Below are positions 53,299 to 62,464 of a stretch of DNA of 64,000 bases, piece after piece. Origin of the DNA: Pseudobacillus lumedeiriae (GTDB taxonomy: Bacteria; Bacillota; Bacilli; Bacillales; Domibacillaceae); NCBI RefSeq assembly GCF_044891285.1, contig NZ_JAUIYO010000012.1, forward strand, positions 22,437 through 86,436, in the 5' to 3' direction. The position numbers were made by a program, and so were the translations under genes. The first letter of the stretch is position 1. Each line of letters opens with the position of its first letter. The notes under the pieces were generated by a model that saw only the letters and a list, made by a program, of their open reading frames with translations, searched no databases and was not told the DNA's origin.

Positions 53299-53904
53299 AT
53301 GAATGAAAAACAACGTGATCAACAGCTGCAAATTAAAACAACCGGTATGAGGGAAAAGCCGCACTCATCGATTCACTGTAACCGTTATGAGGCTACACCA
53401 TATATCGCATTAGACGAGCTTTTTTATGAGTATGAATTAGAAAGAAGTGATCGGGTGGTCGACTTTGGCTGTGGAAAAGGGCGGCTGCCATTTTATATCC
53501 ATGATCGTTTTGCAGTGTCTGTAACAGGCATTGAAATAAATGAACAGCTGTATCAAGAGGCGCTTGAAAATCAAAAGAATTATATGAAAAGGGGCAGGCG
53601 AAAGGAGGGCTCTATTCACTTCGAATGCTGTCCGGCTGAGAAGTATGAAATCAAGAGGCTCGATAACCGATTCTATTTTTTTAACCCTTTCTCTATCCAG
53701 GTTTTTATGAAGGTTATTCGTAATATTTTGCTTTCGGTTGAGGAAAATGATCGGCCGATTGATGTAATCCTTTATTACCCAACGACTGAGTACGTTCATT
53801 TTCTCGAAATACAGACGACTTTTCAACTGTTGGCAGAAGTAAAGGTGCGGGGACTGTATGAAAAGAATGAAAATGAACGGTTCTTGATTTTTCGATACGA
53901 CTGA
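53299..53904 (+). CDS. Class I SAM-dependent methyltransferase
   Basis: The 201-residue protein has the SAM-binding motif VVDFGCGKGRLPF near residue 52 and VTGIEINEQLY (acidic loop), followed by FYFFNPFSIQVF where the catalytic NPPF-like motif would be (FNPF). The target is unknown; it could be RNA, a protein or a small molecule. ACCGAGGAATT precedes the ATG. The gap 53905-54195 holds a hairpin and a near-match to parS but no gene. Confidence 0.8.
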   Translation: MNEKQRDQQLQIKTTGMREKPHSSIHCNRYEATPYIALDELFYEYELERSDRVVDFGCGKGRLPFYIHDRFAVSVTGIEINEQLYQEALENQKNYMKRGRRKEGSIHFECCPAEKYEIKRLDNRFYFFNPFSIQVFMKVIRNILLSVEENDRPIDVILYYPTTEYVHFLEIQTTFQLLAEVKVRGLYEKNENERFLIFRYD

Positions 53905-53959
53905 TCTGGTCTATTTACTAGTAACCGAAAATAGAATGTTCCACGTGAAATTATTTATC

Positions 53960-54000
53960 ACACGATAGGCTGCTATTAAGAATGGCAGCCTATCGTGTTT
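53960..54000. terminator. Terminator after the methyltransferase gene
   Basis: ACACGATAGGCTGC pairs with GCAGCCTATCGTGT around an 11-base loop, followed by TT. Confidence 0.8.
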
Positions 54001-54195
54001 AAAATGTGCTTTTTTCTTCATCAATACTTATTTAAATGATCTTGAATTTTTTTAATAGTTGAAATAATATATATACTTATCATTACGTGCACGATGAAGG
54101 CTTCCTTTGTAAAGAGAGGATGAATGAAACTTTACAAAAGAAGCCTTTTATCAACAAAAATGGTTGCTTAAAATGGGGAAGAGAGGAGGAGTTCC

Positions 54196-54639
54196 ATGTT
54201 TAAGGTAAAAAAGGATTTTAGTTTTGTTTTGCGTCTGATTCCAAAAGTTTTCCAAACGGTATTGAATGTTTCGCTCGTTTTTCTGGCACTTATTTTATGT
54301 TTTTTACTCGTAAAGGAATTAATTATCTTCGGTGAAATTTTAATAGAGAAAGGCAGCAATGATTATAAACTTTTTCTTGCGAATATACTGATCTTCTTTT
54401 TATATTTTGAGTTTATTACGATGATTGTAAAGTACTTCAAAGAGGAGTACCACTTTCCTCTAAGATACTTTTTATACATCGGCATTACAGCCATGATCAG
54501 GTTGATTATTGTTGATCATGAACATCCTATAAATACATTGCTTTATTCGCTTGTCGTCTTAATTCTAATCATTGGATACTTCATTATGAATATTACTCCG
54601 CGCGAAAGACCGGATAGTAAATGGTTCTTTAGAAAATGA
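54196..54639 (+). CDS. Phosphate-starvation-inducible PsiE family membrane protein
   Basis: The 147-residue protein has four membrane helices and the PsiE signature FEFITMIVKYFKEEYHFPLR, followed by FLYIGITAMIRLIIVDHE. PsiE was named from E. coli phosphate starvation genes; its function is unknown. AGAGGAGGAG precedes the ATG. It is a single-gene unit, convergent with the siderophore transporter operon. Confidence 0.9.
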   Translation: MFKVKKDFSFVLRLIPKVFQTVLNVSLVFLALILCFLLVKELIIFGEILIEKGSNDYKLFLANILIFFLYFEFITMIVKYFKEEYHFPLRYFLYIGITAMIRLIIVDHEHPINTLLYSLVVLILIIGYFIMNITPRERPDSKWFFRK

Positions 54640-54673
54640 TTTCTTATTCGCTATAAACGATGAGGTTTATGAA

Positions 54674-54726
54674 AAATCGGGGCAGTCCTAGTCATGTAAG
54701 CACTGACTGAGGGCTGTCCCGATTTG
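54674..54726. terminator. Bidirectional terminator between psiE and the siderophore operon
   Basis: AATCGGGGCAGTCCT pairs with GGGCTGTCCCGATT, with small mismatches, around a 20-base loop. Confidence 0.75.
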
Positions 54727-54738
54727 TATATTGCGCTT

Positions 54739-55746
54739 TTATTTTTTAAATAATAGATAGATAAAATACGGTGCACCGATCAATGCGGCGATAATGCCTG
54801 CTGGAATACCATCGGGCTCGACTAAGTTGCGTCCGATAATGTCTGCAAGCAATAATAACCAGCCGCCAATTAGAATGGCGAGAGGGAGAAACAATTGATT
54901 TCTAGGCCCGACTAAAGCTTTGGCCATATGTGGAGCGATCAGTCCAATAAAGGCAATTCCCCCTGTGACAGATACGGCGGCAGCAGCCAGCGCCACTGCT
55001 GTTAAAAGCAGGGTGAGGCGTTCTTTTTCTATAGATACACCAACACCGACAGCTACAGGTTCGTTTAATGCAAGGAGGTTTAATCGATTCGCTTTGTACA
55101 ATGTAAAAGGAATGAGTACAGCCAGCCAAGGAACAATAGCCCAAACAAAAGTCCAATCTGACCCCCATATGCTCCCGTTTAACCATTTGGCGATAAAATC
55201 TACTTTTGAACGTTCAGCAGATGAAATGAGCACAATCATGATCCCAGACAGCGCCATCGCAAACCCGACCCCAGTTAACACGAGTTTTACAGGCTGAAGG
55301 CCCGCATTTCTGTCATATGAAAACATGTATATAAGAACGGCAGTAAGGATGGCACCGATAAAAGCAACAAGCGGCAGCAAATAAATAAATGAACCTGTTT
55401 TTATAGGGAAAAATAAAAAGAAAACAGCAATAGCAGCACCTGCTCCCGAGTTGATGCCAATGATGCCGGGATCAGCTAAATCATTTCGCGTAATTCCTTG
55501 TAAAATAGCGCCCGATAGCGCAAGTGCTATTCCTGCTAAGAGTGTAATCATCATTCGCGGCAATCGAATGGAAAATAAAATAAACTCTTCTTTGAATGTA
55601 CCTTGACCGAGAAGAGTAGGGATCAGCCTGTCATAAGATAAAGAGGCGTACCCCATTCCCATACCAACTACAAACGTAATGAGAATAAGTGCGAGTAAAA
55701 TGCATAGGAGCATACGTTGTTTTTTGATTAAAGCTGGCTGAATCAT
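54739..55746 (-). CDS. Siderophore ABC transporter permease (FecCD family), second subunit
   Basis: The 335-residue protein has about nine to ten membrane helices and the FecCD features RLPRMMITLLAGIALALSGA, LADPGIIGINSGAGAA and FIGLIAPHMA. With the preceding permease it forms a heterodimeric channel. Its ATG overlaps the stop of the upstream permease by four bases. It is the last gene of the operon and ends at a bidirectional terminator. Confidence 0.94.
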   Translation of the reverse strand: MIQPALIKKQRMLLCILLALILITFVVGMGMGYASLSYDRLIPTLLGQGTFKEEFILFSIRLPRMMITLLAGIALALSGAILQGITRNDLADPGIIGINSGAGAAIAVFFLFFPIKTGSFIYLLPLVAFIGAILTAVLIYMFSYDRNAGLQPVKLVLTGVGFAMALSGIMIVLISSAERSKVDFIAKWLNGSIWGSDWTFVWAIVPWLAVLIPFTLYKANRLNLLALNEPVAVGVGVSIEKERLTLLLTAVALAAAAVSVTGGIAFIGLIAPHMAKALVGPRNQLFLPLAILIGGWLLLLADIIGRNLVEPDGIPAGIIAALIGAPYFIYLLFKK

Positions 55747-56753
55747 GAGAATGCTTTCCCTCCTTTATGAACAATAAACAAGAAGAAAGGCAAGCCCATG
55801 ATTGCTGCAATAGCGGCTACAGGTGTTTCATATGGAGAGTGAATCGTCCTGCCCAGTGTATCAGCCAACAGCATGAAGAAGCCCCCGGCGATGATCGACA
55901 TAGGCACGATAAAACGGTAATCCGTTCCAACAATCGCTCGAACGATATGAGGAACCATTAAACCGATAAACGCCATATTTCCGACAAGAGCAACAGAAGC
56001 ACCGGCGAGTAAAGTCATCACGATGAACAGAATCGTTTTTATTCGTGTAGTCTTTTGACCTAATCCAATCGCTGCTTCTTCACTTAAACTGAGAATTGTC
56101 AGCTGTTTTGAGAGTAAAAGGGATACAAACAGACCGATTAAAATAAATGGCACGATGATTTGAAGCTGTTCCCAAGTGGTTCCAATCAATCCTCCTGCAG
56201 TCCACATCGATACATCTTTTGAAATTTTAAAGTAAATACCAATGCCTTCCGCAATCGCATAGAGGAAGGCTGAAACGGCCGCCCCAGCTAATACAATTCG
56301 AAGCGGAGAAAAACCACCCTTTTTCACTGCACCAATACCGAAAACCATCATTGCTCCGGCGGCGGCTCCGATAAAACAAGCGATCATGATATAGAAATAG
56401 TTAGATGAAGGGCTCAGTGCGATCGTTATAGCCAATGCGGCATTGGCTCCAGCGGTTAATCCAAGTAAGCCTGGATCTGCGAGTGGATTTCGTGTCATTC
56501 CTTGCATGACGGCACCGGAAACAGCGAGTGCCGCTCCAACAAACATTCCCGCTATTTCACGCGGCAGGCGAATTTCCCGGATAAGGGAAGTTTTATCACT
56601 GGAAGTTTGGAAAGTAAGGGCCCGCCACACATCTTGAACCGTAGTATCTGCTGCCCCCAAAACACAAGCAGCCACAAACATAGCCATTAACGAAACGACT
56701 CCTGCAATCAACTTATATACAAACGGGATAGAACGTCGGTTTTCTTTCGTCAT
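55743..56753 (-). CDS. Siderophore ABC transporter permease (FecCD family), first subunit
   Basis: The 336-residue protein has the same fold and motifs as its partner (RLPREIAGMFVGAALAVSGA, LADPGLLGLTAGANAA, FIGLMVPHIVR). I prefer the ATG at 56753 (MTKENRRSIPF); an in-frame TTG at 56801 lies inside the upstream hairpin and is unlikely. It follows the binding-protein gene across a long inverted repeat and overlaps the next permease by four bases. Confidence 0.93.
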   Translation of the reverse strand: MTKENRRSIPFVYKLIAGVVSLMAMFVAACVLGAADTTVQDVWRALTFQTSSDKTSLIREIRLPREIAGMFVGAALAVSGAVMQGMTRNPLADPGLLGLTAGANAALAITIALSPSSNYFYIMIACFIGAAAGAMMVFGIGAVKKGGFSPLRIVLAGAAVSAFLYAIAEGIGIYFKISKDVSMWTAGGLIGTTWEQLQIIVPFILIGLFVSLLLSKQLTILSLSEEAAIGLGQKTTRIKTILFIVMTLLAGASVALVGNMAFIGLMVPHIVRAIVGTDYRFIVPMSIIAGGFFMLLADTLGRTIHSPYETPVAAIAAIMGLPFFLFIVHKGGKAFS

Positions 56754-56787
56754 CAGTCTCTCATCTTTCTTTTGGTGATATAAGGAA

Positions 56788-56880
56788 AGAGGTTGACTCA
56801 AAAGTTCTGAACGTACTCACAAACTCTGTATATAGTGTCTTGTGAGTGCGGTCTGGTAATTTCATTTTGAGTCAGCCTCT
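56788..56880. terminator. Long nested inverted repeat between binding-protein and permease genes
   Basis: AGAGGTTGACTCAAAA pairs with TTTTGAGTCAGCCTCT over about 60 bases, and inside it ACTCACAA pairs with TTGTGAGT. It probably acts as a partial terminator inside the operon. Confidence 0.7.
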
Positions 56881-56889
56881 ATGTGCTAG

Positions 56890-57813
56890 TTAATTGCCTA
56901 GGAAATGTTTAATAAAGTAGTCTAATTGAAAGTCCAAAGTTAACGGATCGTTAAAGTAGAACTCTTTCGCATTTACTTCCATTACTTGATTGTTTTTTAC
57001 AGCTGGGATGTTTTTATACGTATCTGTTTCTTGGAATGAGTTGTCGGTATCTTTATTTTTACTGAAAACCATATAATCACCGGCAAACTCAGGCAAAACT
57101 TCTAAAGATAATGCATAGTAACCATCTTTCAGAGCCATTTCTTTTACTTTTTCCGGCATTTTTAATTTCATTTCCTGGTATAGGATTTCCGTGCCGCGGC
57201 CCCAGTTATCGCCGAATACGTAAAGCTGTTTATCGAAGTTTTCGATAACAGAGACAGTTGTGTCTTCACCGATTTTTGCTTTAATGTCTTTGCCCGCTTT
57301 TGCAGCACGTTGTTTGAAGTCGTCCACCCAACCTTGTGCTTCTTTCTCTTTATTTAAAAGTTTACCGATCTCTACGTGCTGTGTTAAATAATCTACTTTT
57401 CCGTATGTGTATGTAACAGTAGGGGCGATTTCATTTAATTTATCAATATTTTTAGTGTTTGATAAACCGATGATTAAATCTGGATCTAATTCGATAATTT
57501 TTTCTAAGCTTTCATCTGAAACTTCTTCTACACCGTCTAATTCTTTTTGAAAGCGCGGGTTCATTTTAGACCATGAGTCAACTCCCACAAGATTAACATC
57601 CAAAGCCATGACATTGCCTGCGAATGATTGCAGAACAACAACCCGTTTTGGATGGGCAGGGACTTCGATCGGTCCATTTTCAGATTCATAAGTAATAGTT
57701 TCTGGCTTCTTATCCGTTGAAGCGGAGTCGTTCTCTTTTTCTGTTGATTCGCTATTACAAGCGCTGAGAATGAGTACAAATAATAGCATGAATGGAATGA
57801 GTATTTTTTTCAT
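56890..57813 (-). CDS. Siderophore-binding lipoprotein
   Basis: The 307-residue protein starts MKKILIPFMLLFVLILSACN with lipobox LSAC, so it is anchored outside the membrane. The mature part has the two-lobed PeripBP_2 fold (HPKRVVVLQSFAGNVMAL, ...PDLIIGLSNTKNIDKL). It delivers an Fe(III)-siderophore to the FecCD permeases; the particular siderophore cannot be told from the sequence. It lies 13 bases after the ATPase gene. Confidence 0.93.
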   Translation of the reverse strand: MKKILIPFMLLFVLILSACNSESTEKENDSASTDKKPETITYESENGPIEVPAHPKRVVVLQSFAGNVMALDVNLVGVDSWSKMNPRFQKELDGVEEVSDESLEKIIELDPDLIIGLSNTKNIDKLNEIAPTVTYTYGKVDYLTQHVEIGKLLNKEKEAQGWVDDFKQRAAKAGKDIKAKIGEDTTVSVIENFDKQLYVFGDNWGRGTEILYQEMKLKMPEKVKEMALKDGYYALSLEVLPEFAGDYMVFSKNKDTDNSFQETDTYKNIPAVKNNQVMEVNAKEFYFNDPLTLDFQLDYFIKHFLGN

Positions 57814-57826
57814 TTTTTTAATCTCC

Positions 57827-58609
57827 TTATACTAAATCATATGTGAGGCACATTGGTTTGTTTGTCCGAGGGTCCCGGCCGATTTCAGCATCAATATGAA
57901 ATACTTTTTTTAGCACGTCTCGATTTATCACTTCTTCACAATCGCCCGCCTGTACGATTTCACCGTCTTTTAATGCGATAATATAGTCAGCAAACCGAGC
58001 GGCTTGGTTTAAATCATGAAGAACCATCACAATCGTCCGTTCCTGTTCCACATTCAGCTTTTGTAAAAGCTCTAGTACTTCTAGTTGATGCGCCATATCT
58101 AAGTACGTCGTCGGCTTATCAAGAAAAATCATTTCTGTTTCTTGAGCAAGGGCCATAGCAATCCAAACGCGTTGGCGCTGTCCTCCTGACAGAGCATCTA
58201 CAGAACGAAATTTGAAGTCTTTTGTTCCTGTCACTTCAAGTGCCCAGTCAATGACTTCATAATCTTTCTTTGTTAATCGTCCAAACCCTTTTTGATAAGG
58301 GAAGCGGCCATAGGATACGAGTTCGCCGACCGTTAATCCGCTTGCACTTTCTGGAGTTTGCGGAAGAATCGCCATTTTTTTAGCAAGAATCTTTGTGTTT
58401 TCTTTTGCAATATTTTCTCCATCTAAAATGACAGTCCCCGATTGATGCGAAATAATACGGGTAATGGCTTTTAACAATGTAGATTTCCCGCAGCCATTCG
58501 AACCGATAATAGTAGTGATTTTTTTATCTGGAATTTCTACGCTGAGACCTTTCACAATTAATCGTTCACCGTAGCCAATATGTAAGTCATTCGTATATAG
58601 ACGAACCAT
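57827..58609 (-). CDS. Siderophore ABC transporter ATP-binding protein (FecE/FepC type)
   Basis: The 260-residue ATPase has Walker A GSNGCGKSTLL, the signature LSGGQRQRVWIAMALAQ and Walker B MIFLDKPTTYLDM. The Walker B has Lys (DKPTTYLD) where most relatives have Glu (DEPTTYLD), so the catalytic base is replaced. That is unusual and may slow ATP hydrolysis. It is the first gene of the operon, directly behind a Fur box, and is followed by the binding-protein gene. Confidence 0.92.
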   Translation of the reverse strand: MVRLYTNDLHIGYGERLIVKGLSVEIPDKKITTIIGSNGCGKSTLLKAITRIISHQSGTVILDGENIAKENTKILAKKMAILPQTPESASGLTVGELVSYGRFPYQKGFGRLTKKDYEVIDWALEVTGTKDFKFRSVDALSGGQRQRVWIAMALAQETEMIFLDKPTTYLDMAHQLEVLELLQKLNVEQERTIVMVLHDLNQAARFADYIIALKDGEIVQAGDCEEVINRDVLKKVFHIDAEIGRDPRTNKPMCLTYDLV

Positions 58610-58641
58610 GCTTTTCCCCCCCTAGCTATTGGAAAATTAGT

Positions 58642-58660
58642 GATAACGATTATCAATATC
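58642..58660. promoter_or_regulatory. Fur box of the siderophore operon
   Basis: GATAACGATTATCAATATC matches 17 of 19 positions of the Fur consensus GATAATGATTATCATTATC. It lies 33 bases upstream of the ATPase start codon (minus strand). Confidence 0.85.
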
Positions 58661-58743
58661 GATTAATTACATACTATAGTTTTCTTTGTTTCTATTGTCA
58701 ATATTATTTTTATTGTAGAGAGAAAGAAAAACTTGTATATTAG

Positions 58744-58758
58744 TTGATAATGATAATC
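58744..58758. promoter_or_regulatory. Fur box of the ferredoxin-NADP reductase gene
   Basis: TGATAATGATAATCA matches the 7-1-7 Fur core TGATAATNATTATCA at all but one position, 31 bases before the ATG at 58790. Confidence 0.8.
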
Positions 58759-58789
58759 AATTACATTTGGTTACTAAGGAGTGAACGTA

Positions 58790-59848
58790 ATGGAACAGCA
58801 GGAATTATTTGATATAACGATAATCGGAGGGGGGCCGGCTGGACTGTACTCTGCTTTTTATAGTGGTCTGAGGGAGATGAAAACAAAGCTTATTGAATAC
58901 CAGAACCAACTAGGCGGGAAAATACACGTATATCCCGAAAAAATGATTTGGGATGTGGGAGGACAACCCCCTATCCCAGGAGCAAAATTAATCGATCAGC
59001 TTGTCGGCCAAGGGTTAACGTTTAACCCAGAAGTGGTCTTAAATGAAAAAGTAGAGTCCATCACACGTAATAAAGAAGGTATTTTTGTGCTGCACGCTGC
59101 CTCTGGTCAAACCCATCTTTCGAAAACGGTCATAGTAGCTGTCGGAAGCGGGATACTGAATCCACAAAAGTTAGAGATAGAAGGCGCGGCGAGGTTCGAA
59201 GTGTCTAATTTAAATTACACAGTGAAATCTTTGAAACGCTTCAAAGATAAAACGGTCGTTATTTCAGGAGGTGGAAATTCAGCAATTGATTGGGCAAATG
59301 AATTAGAGCCGATTGCTGAAAAGGTGTATGTCATTTATAGAAAAGACGCTTTGGCAGGTCATGAAGCTCAAGTGACACAGCTGTTGGACAGCTCTGTCGT
59401 CTGTTTCTTTCATACGACGATTACAAAGCTCATTGCATGTGCGAATCATGAAGCCATTGAACGTGTGGAACTGACCAATCACGAAACAGGAGAGGTTTCG
59501 TACTTGCCAATTGATGAAGTCATTATTAATCACGGATACGAGCGGGATACGACATTACTCGAAAATAGTGAATTACATATTGAAAGAGCTGATCAATATT
59601 ATATCGCAGGTAATGTGAATAGTGAGTCATCCGTAGCCGGACTTTATGCAGCTGGGGATATTCTAAAACACGACGGAAAATTAAACTTAATTTCTGGAGC
59701 TTTCCAAGACGCAGCAAACGCTGTAAATAAAGCGAAGCAATTTATCCAGCCTGAAGCTGATCAAATAGCAATGGTTTCTTCACACAATGAGGTATTTAAA
59801 AAGCGAAATCGGGAATTAGTGAAACAAATGATATCGAAGGAGTGGTAA
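58790..59848 (+). CDS. Ferredoxin-NADP(+) reductase, thioredoxin-reductase-like type (YumC/YcgT family)
   Basis: The 352-residue flavoprotein has the FAD motif IIGGGPAGLYSAFY near residue 10 and an NADPH site VVISGGGNSAIDWANE near 160. It also has the late GLYAAGDILKHDGKLNL, and lacks the CxxC of thioredoxin reductase. It feeds electrons to ferredoxin or, here, perhaps to release of iron from siderophores. The ATG at 58790 follows AAGGAG. A Fur box upstream and the divergent siderophore operon place it in iron supply. Confidence 0.93.
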   Translation: MEQQELFDITIIGGGPAGLYSAFYSGLREMKTKLIEYQNQLGGKIHVYPEKMIWDVGGQPPIPGAKLIDQLVGQGLTFNPEVVLNEKVESITRNKEGIFVLHAASGQTHLSKTVIVAVGSGILNPQKLEIEGAARFEVSNLNYTVKSLKRFKDKTVVISGGGNSAIDWANELEPIAEKVYVIYRKDALAGHEAQVTQLLDSSVVCFFHTTITKLIACANHEAIERVELTNHETGEVSYLPIDEVIINHGYERDTTLLENSELHIERADQYYIAGNVNSESSVAGLYAAGDILKHDGKLNLISGAFQDAANAVNKAKQFIQPEADQIAMVSSHNEVFKKRNRELVKQMISKEW

Positions 59849-59852
59849 CTAA

Positions 59853-59902
59853 AAAAAGTCTGGCCCCATTGATAATATATTGTCAATGGGACCAGACCTT
59901 TT
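59853..59902. terminator. Terminator after the ferredoxin-NADP reductase gene
   Basis: AAAGTCTGGCCCCATTGA pairs, with one mismatch, with TCAATGGGACCAGACCTTT around a short AT loop. It also serves the convergent LrgB/CidB gene. Confidence 0.85.
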
Positions 59903-59916
59903 CTTCAAGAACTGAA

Positions 59917-60603
59917 TTAAAAAAGGGTCAGTAGCATGGATATAACCCATGGTGCCACACAGAGTGTAATGAGTGCAGCGATAATCATGGATAGACTAGA
60001 AATTGTTCCCGTAATGGAACCAAATTCAAAAGCTTTCGCGGTGCCTGCGCCGTGTGCTGCAGTACCGAGAAGTGCACCGCGGGCAATTTCATTTTCAATG
60101 CATAATACTCGAATGAGTACAGGACCAATGATGGTACCTAATAGCCCCGTTATAATGACAAATACAGCTGTCACGGCAGGTATGCCGCCAATACTTGCGG
60201 ACAGGCCCATAGCAATCGGCGTAGTAATGGAACGCGGAATCAGGCTGTTTACGATTTGAGTATTTAAGTGCAATACTTGGGCAATAATCATGGATGAAAT
60301 AATAGCGGCAACCGATCCGGACAAAACACTCACAATGATTTCAGCGGCATGCTTTTTTAATATATTTAAATATTTGTATAGCGGAATAGCAAAGGCAACC
60401 GTGGCTGGCTCAAGCATATGAGTCAGCCACTTAGCCCCTGCATTGTATGATTCGTATGAGATATGAGTCCAAAGTAAAAAAACAACGACAAACAGCGGGA
60501 CTGTAAGCAGAGGGGATAAATATACTTTCGGTTGATGTTTATAACACCATTTAGCCGCCCAGTAAAGTCCTGCGGTAAAGACTACGCTAAAAAGAGCTAT
60601 CAT
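59917..60603 (-). CDS. cidB: LrgB/CidB family membrane protein
   Basis: The 228-residue protein has about six to seven membrane helices and the LrgB features PATVAFAIPLYKYL, SITTPIAMGLS and GTAAHGAGTAKAFE. CidB/LrgB act with the small CidA/LrgA holin-like partner in murein hydrolase control and in overflow metabolism (B. subtilis PftB is a pyruvate carrier subunit). It overlaps the cidA stop by four bases. Confidence 0.92.
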   Translation of the reverse strand: MIALFSVVFTAGLYWAAKWCYKHQPKVYLSPLLTVPLFVVVFLLWTHISYESYNAGAKWLTHMLEPATVAFAIPLYKYLNILKKHAAEIIVSVLSGSVAAIISSMIIAQVLHLNTQIVNSLIPRSITTPIAMGLSASIGGIPAVTAVFVIITGLLGTIIGPVLIRVLCIENEIARGALLGTAAHGAGTAKAFEFGSITGTISSLSMIIAALITLCVAPWVISMLLTLF

Positions 60604-60974
60604 CGCGAATGTTCCCTCTCCTTTCTTTCTGCAATTTTTTTGGCCGTCAGCCCTGTGCAGGCCATAACGATGATGGTACTAATAATAATAACTAAGATTA
60701 CGTATACTCCATCTTCTATTAGAATGTTTTTGTATTTCATGATTCCGACAGCCGATGGAATAAAGAATAATAGCAGCTCAGCCAGCAGCCAATTTGCTCC
60801 TATTTCGATCCATTCTAAGCGAATGATTTTTGTTTGCAGCAGGACAAAAACGACAAAGATCCCTAAAATACTGCCGGGAATTCTTAGATGAAATAGATCC
60901 ACAACTTTGTTCATTATAAGAGAAATGAGGCATAAAAGGATCACTTGTCCTATGCCTTTCATAATTGTTGTCAC
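60600..60974 (-). CDS. cidA: LrgA/CidA family holin-like protein
   Basis: The protein has 124 residues from the GTG at 60974, which follows GGGAGGGG; a longer frame to 61007 is possible but puts the ribosome binding site inside the gene. It has four membrane helices and the family motif LRIPGSILGIFVVF followed by FFIPSAVGIMKY. It pairs with CidB and is divergent from a LysR regulator gene, the cidA-cidB/cidR arrangement known from B. subtilis and staphylococci. Confidence 0.9.
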   Translation of the reverse strand: MTTIMKGIGQVILLCLISLIMNKVVDLFHLRIPGSILGIFVVFVLLQTKIIRLEWIEIGANWLLAELLLFFIPSAVGIMKYKNILIEDGVYVILVIIISTIIVMACTGLTAKKIAERKEREHSR

Positions 60975-61085
60975 TGATGCTCGCCCCTCCCAGTGAAAAG
61001 TGTACACTATCTGTTTTCATGGGTAAAATACATATATAGAATATATATCATTCCTTTTATCTATAAGAAGTGAAGGGGAGACGAG

Positions 61086-61997
61086 ATGGATATCCGGCAT
61101 TTACACTATTTCTTAAAAGTAGCACAGCATAAAAGTTTTACAAAAGCTGCACAGGATTTATATATTACGCAGCCAACGATTAGTAAAATGATTAAGAGCG
61201 TGGAAGAAGAACTGGGAGTTGTGTTATTTAACCGTTTCGGCAAACAGGTGGAGTTAACGGATGCTGGACAGATGATCCTCGCTCAAGCTCAGGACATTGT
61301 CAATTCATTTCAAAACTTATCGTCTGAATTAGAAGATTTAATGAAACTGAAAAAAGGGCACATTCGCATTGGTTTGCCTCCGATGGTTGGTTCAAGTTTT
61401 TTTCCGAAAGTGCTTGGCAAGTTCCGGGAGCAGTATCCTAATATCACTATTCAGCTTGTGGAGGATGGGGCAAAGAAAGTAGAGGCTGATATTGAAAAGG
61501 GTATCCTTGATATCGGTGTTGTACTGTTGCCAACGAACGAAGAAGTATTCCATTCTTTTTCACTTGTAAAAGAAAAGTTGATGCTGCTTGTCCATCCATC
61601 TCACATGTTGGTGAATAGAGAAAGCGTATCTTTATCTGAGTTAACACAGGAGTCTTTTGTGTTTTTTCGGAAAGACTTTGCACTACATGATCGAATTATC
61701 GCGGAGTGTGTGCGGGCGGGGTTTCAGCCCCGTGTAGTGTATGAAAGTTCCCAATGGGATTTTATTAGCGAAATGGTGGCAGCTAATCTCGGCATTGCGT
61801 TTCTCCCAGAACCGATTTGCCGGGAGCTTGATGCAGAGCGCATTCGAATTCTTCCTCTTATTGAACCAGTTATTCCGTGGCATTTAACGATGATTTGGCG
61901 CAAAGATCGGTATCTTTCATTCGCTGCACGGGAATGGATTCGATTTACCCAGGATCTTTTTAAAAGAAGGGACACAGAAAATGAAGCTGTCTTATAA
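61086..61997 (+). CDS. cidR: LysR-family regulator of the CidR type
   Basis: The 303-residue protein has an N-terminal winged helix (MDIRHLHYFLKVAQHKSFTK, then DLYITQPTISKMIK) and an effector domain (about 90-295; GLPPMVGSSFFPKVLG). It is divergent from cidAB, the usual setting of CidR, which activates cidAB under acetate or pyruvate overflow. AAGGGGAGACG precedes the ATG. The stop lies inside the left arm of its own terminator. Confidence 0.88.
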   Translation: MDIRHLHYFLKVAQHKSFTKAAQDLYITQPTISKMIKSVEEELGVVLFNRFGKQVELTDAGQMILAQAQDIVNSFQNLSSELEDLMKLKKGHIRIGLPPMVGSSFFPKVLGKFREQYPNITIQLVEDGAKKVEADIEKGILDIGVVLLPTNEEVFHSFSLVKEKLMLLVHPSHMLVNRESVSLSELTQESFVFFRKDFALHDRIIAECVRAGFQPRVVYESSQWDFISEMVAANLGIAFLPEPICRELDAERIRILPLIEPVIPWHLTMIWRKDRYLSFAAREWIRFTQDLFKRRDTENEAVL

Positions 61998-62037
61998 GAG
62001 CCTGAATCTTAGGCTTTAAGACAGCTTCATTGTTTTG
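61979..62037. terminator. Terminator of cidR
   Basis: AATGAAGCTGTCTTA pairs with TAAGACAGCTTCATT, with an inner AGCCT/AGGCT stem, and is followed by GTTTTG. The left arm includes the end of the cidR coding sequence. Confidence 0.85.
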
Positions 62038-62070
62038 TTACTTAATTATAGAAGGTAGTGGGGAGTTAGT

Positions 62071-62250
62071 TTAATGTTCCACTAGGCTGTTCAAAGGAAC
62101 GGTTTGTTCATTTTCTGGTTGAGCCAAGGGATAGACTCTAGCTGTTTCATTTTTCTCGTCTACATTCTGGATATAAACCGGAGAGCCCTGATAAGTAACA
62201 TCAGCCATAACAGATGAAGCGACAATCTCTTTAGCACGTTGTTTGTTCAT
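62071..62250 (-). CDS. sspH: H-type small acid-soluble spore protein
   Basis: This 59-residue protein starts MNKQRAKEIVASSVMADVTY and contains VYIQNVDEKNETARVYPL and PENEQTVPLNSLVEH, which match SspH of B. subtilis closely in pattern. It is made in the forespore and packs into the spore core. AAGGAGGT lies eight bases before the ATG on the minus strand. It is direct evidence that the organism forms endospores. It has no operon partner. Confidence 0.95.
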   Translation of the reverse strand: MNKQRAKEIVASSVMADVTYQGSPVYIQNVDEKNETARVYPLAQPENEQTVPLNSLVEH

Positions 62251-62464
62251 TCCAATAACCTCCTTCTGTGATTTGTAGTATGTATAATATCTGCTTCAAC
62301 ATACTGATGTATTCCTCCGCATTGAAAAATATTGTCAATTTAAATTCTTCATGTAAGCCCCTCTTAATTATTTGGATAAGCAATCGGATACTCCCTTATT
62401 TTGAGTCTCATTCATAACTGCTGTAAAATAAACACATGAAAATTACTTGAAAAAGGTGTTTATT

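Noticed and set aside
54902..55297. Long frames on both strands inside the siderophore permease gene
   Set aside because: They are shadows of the FecCD coding sequence, which has clear family motifs.
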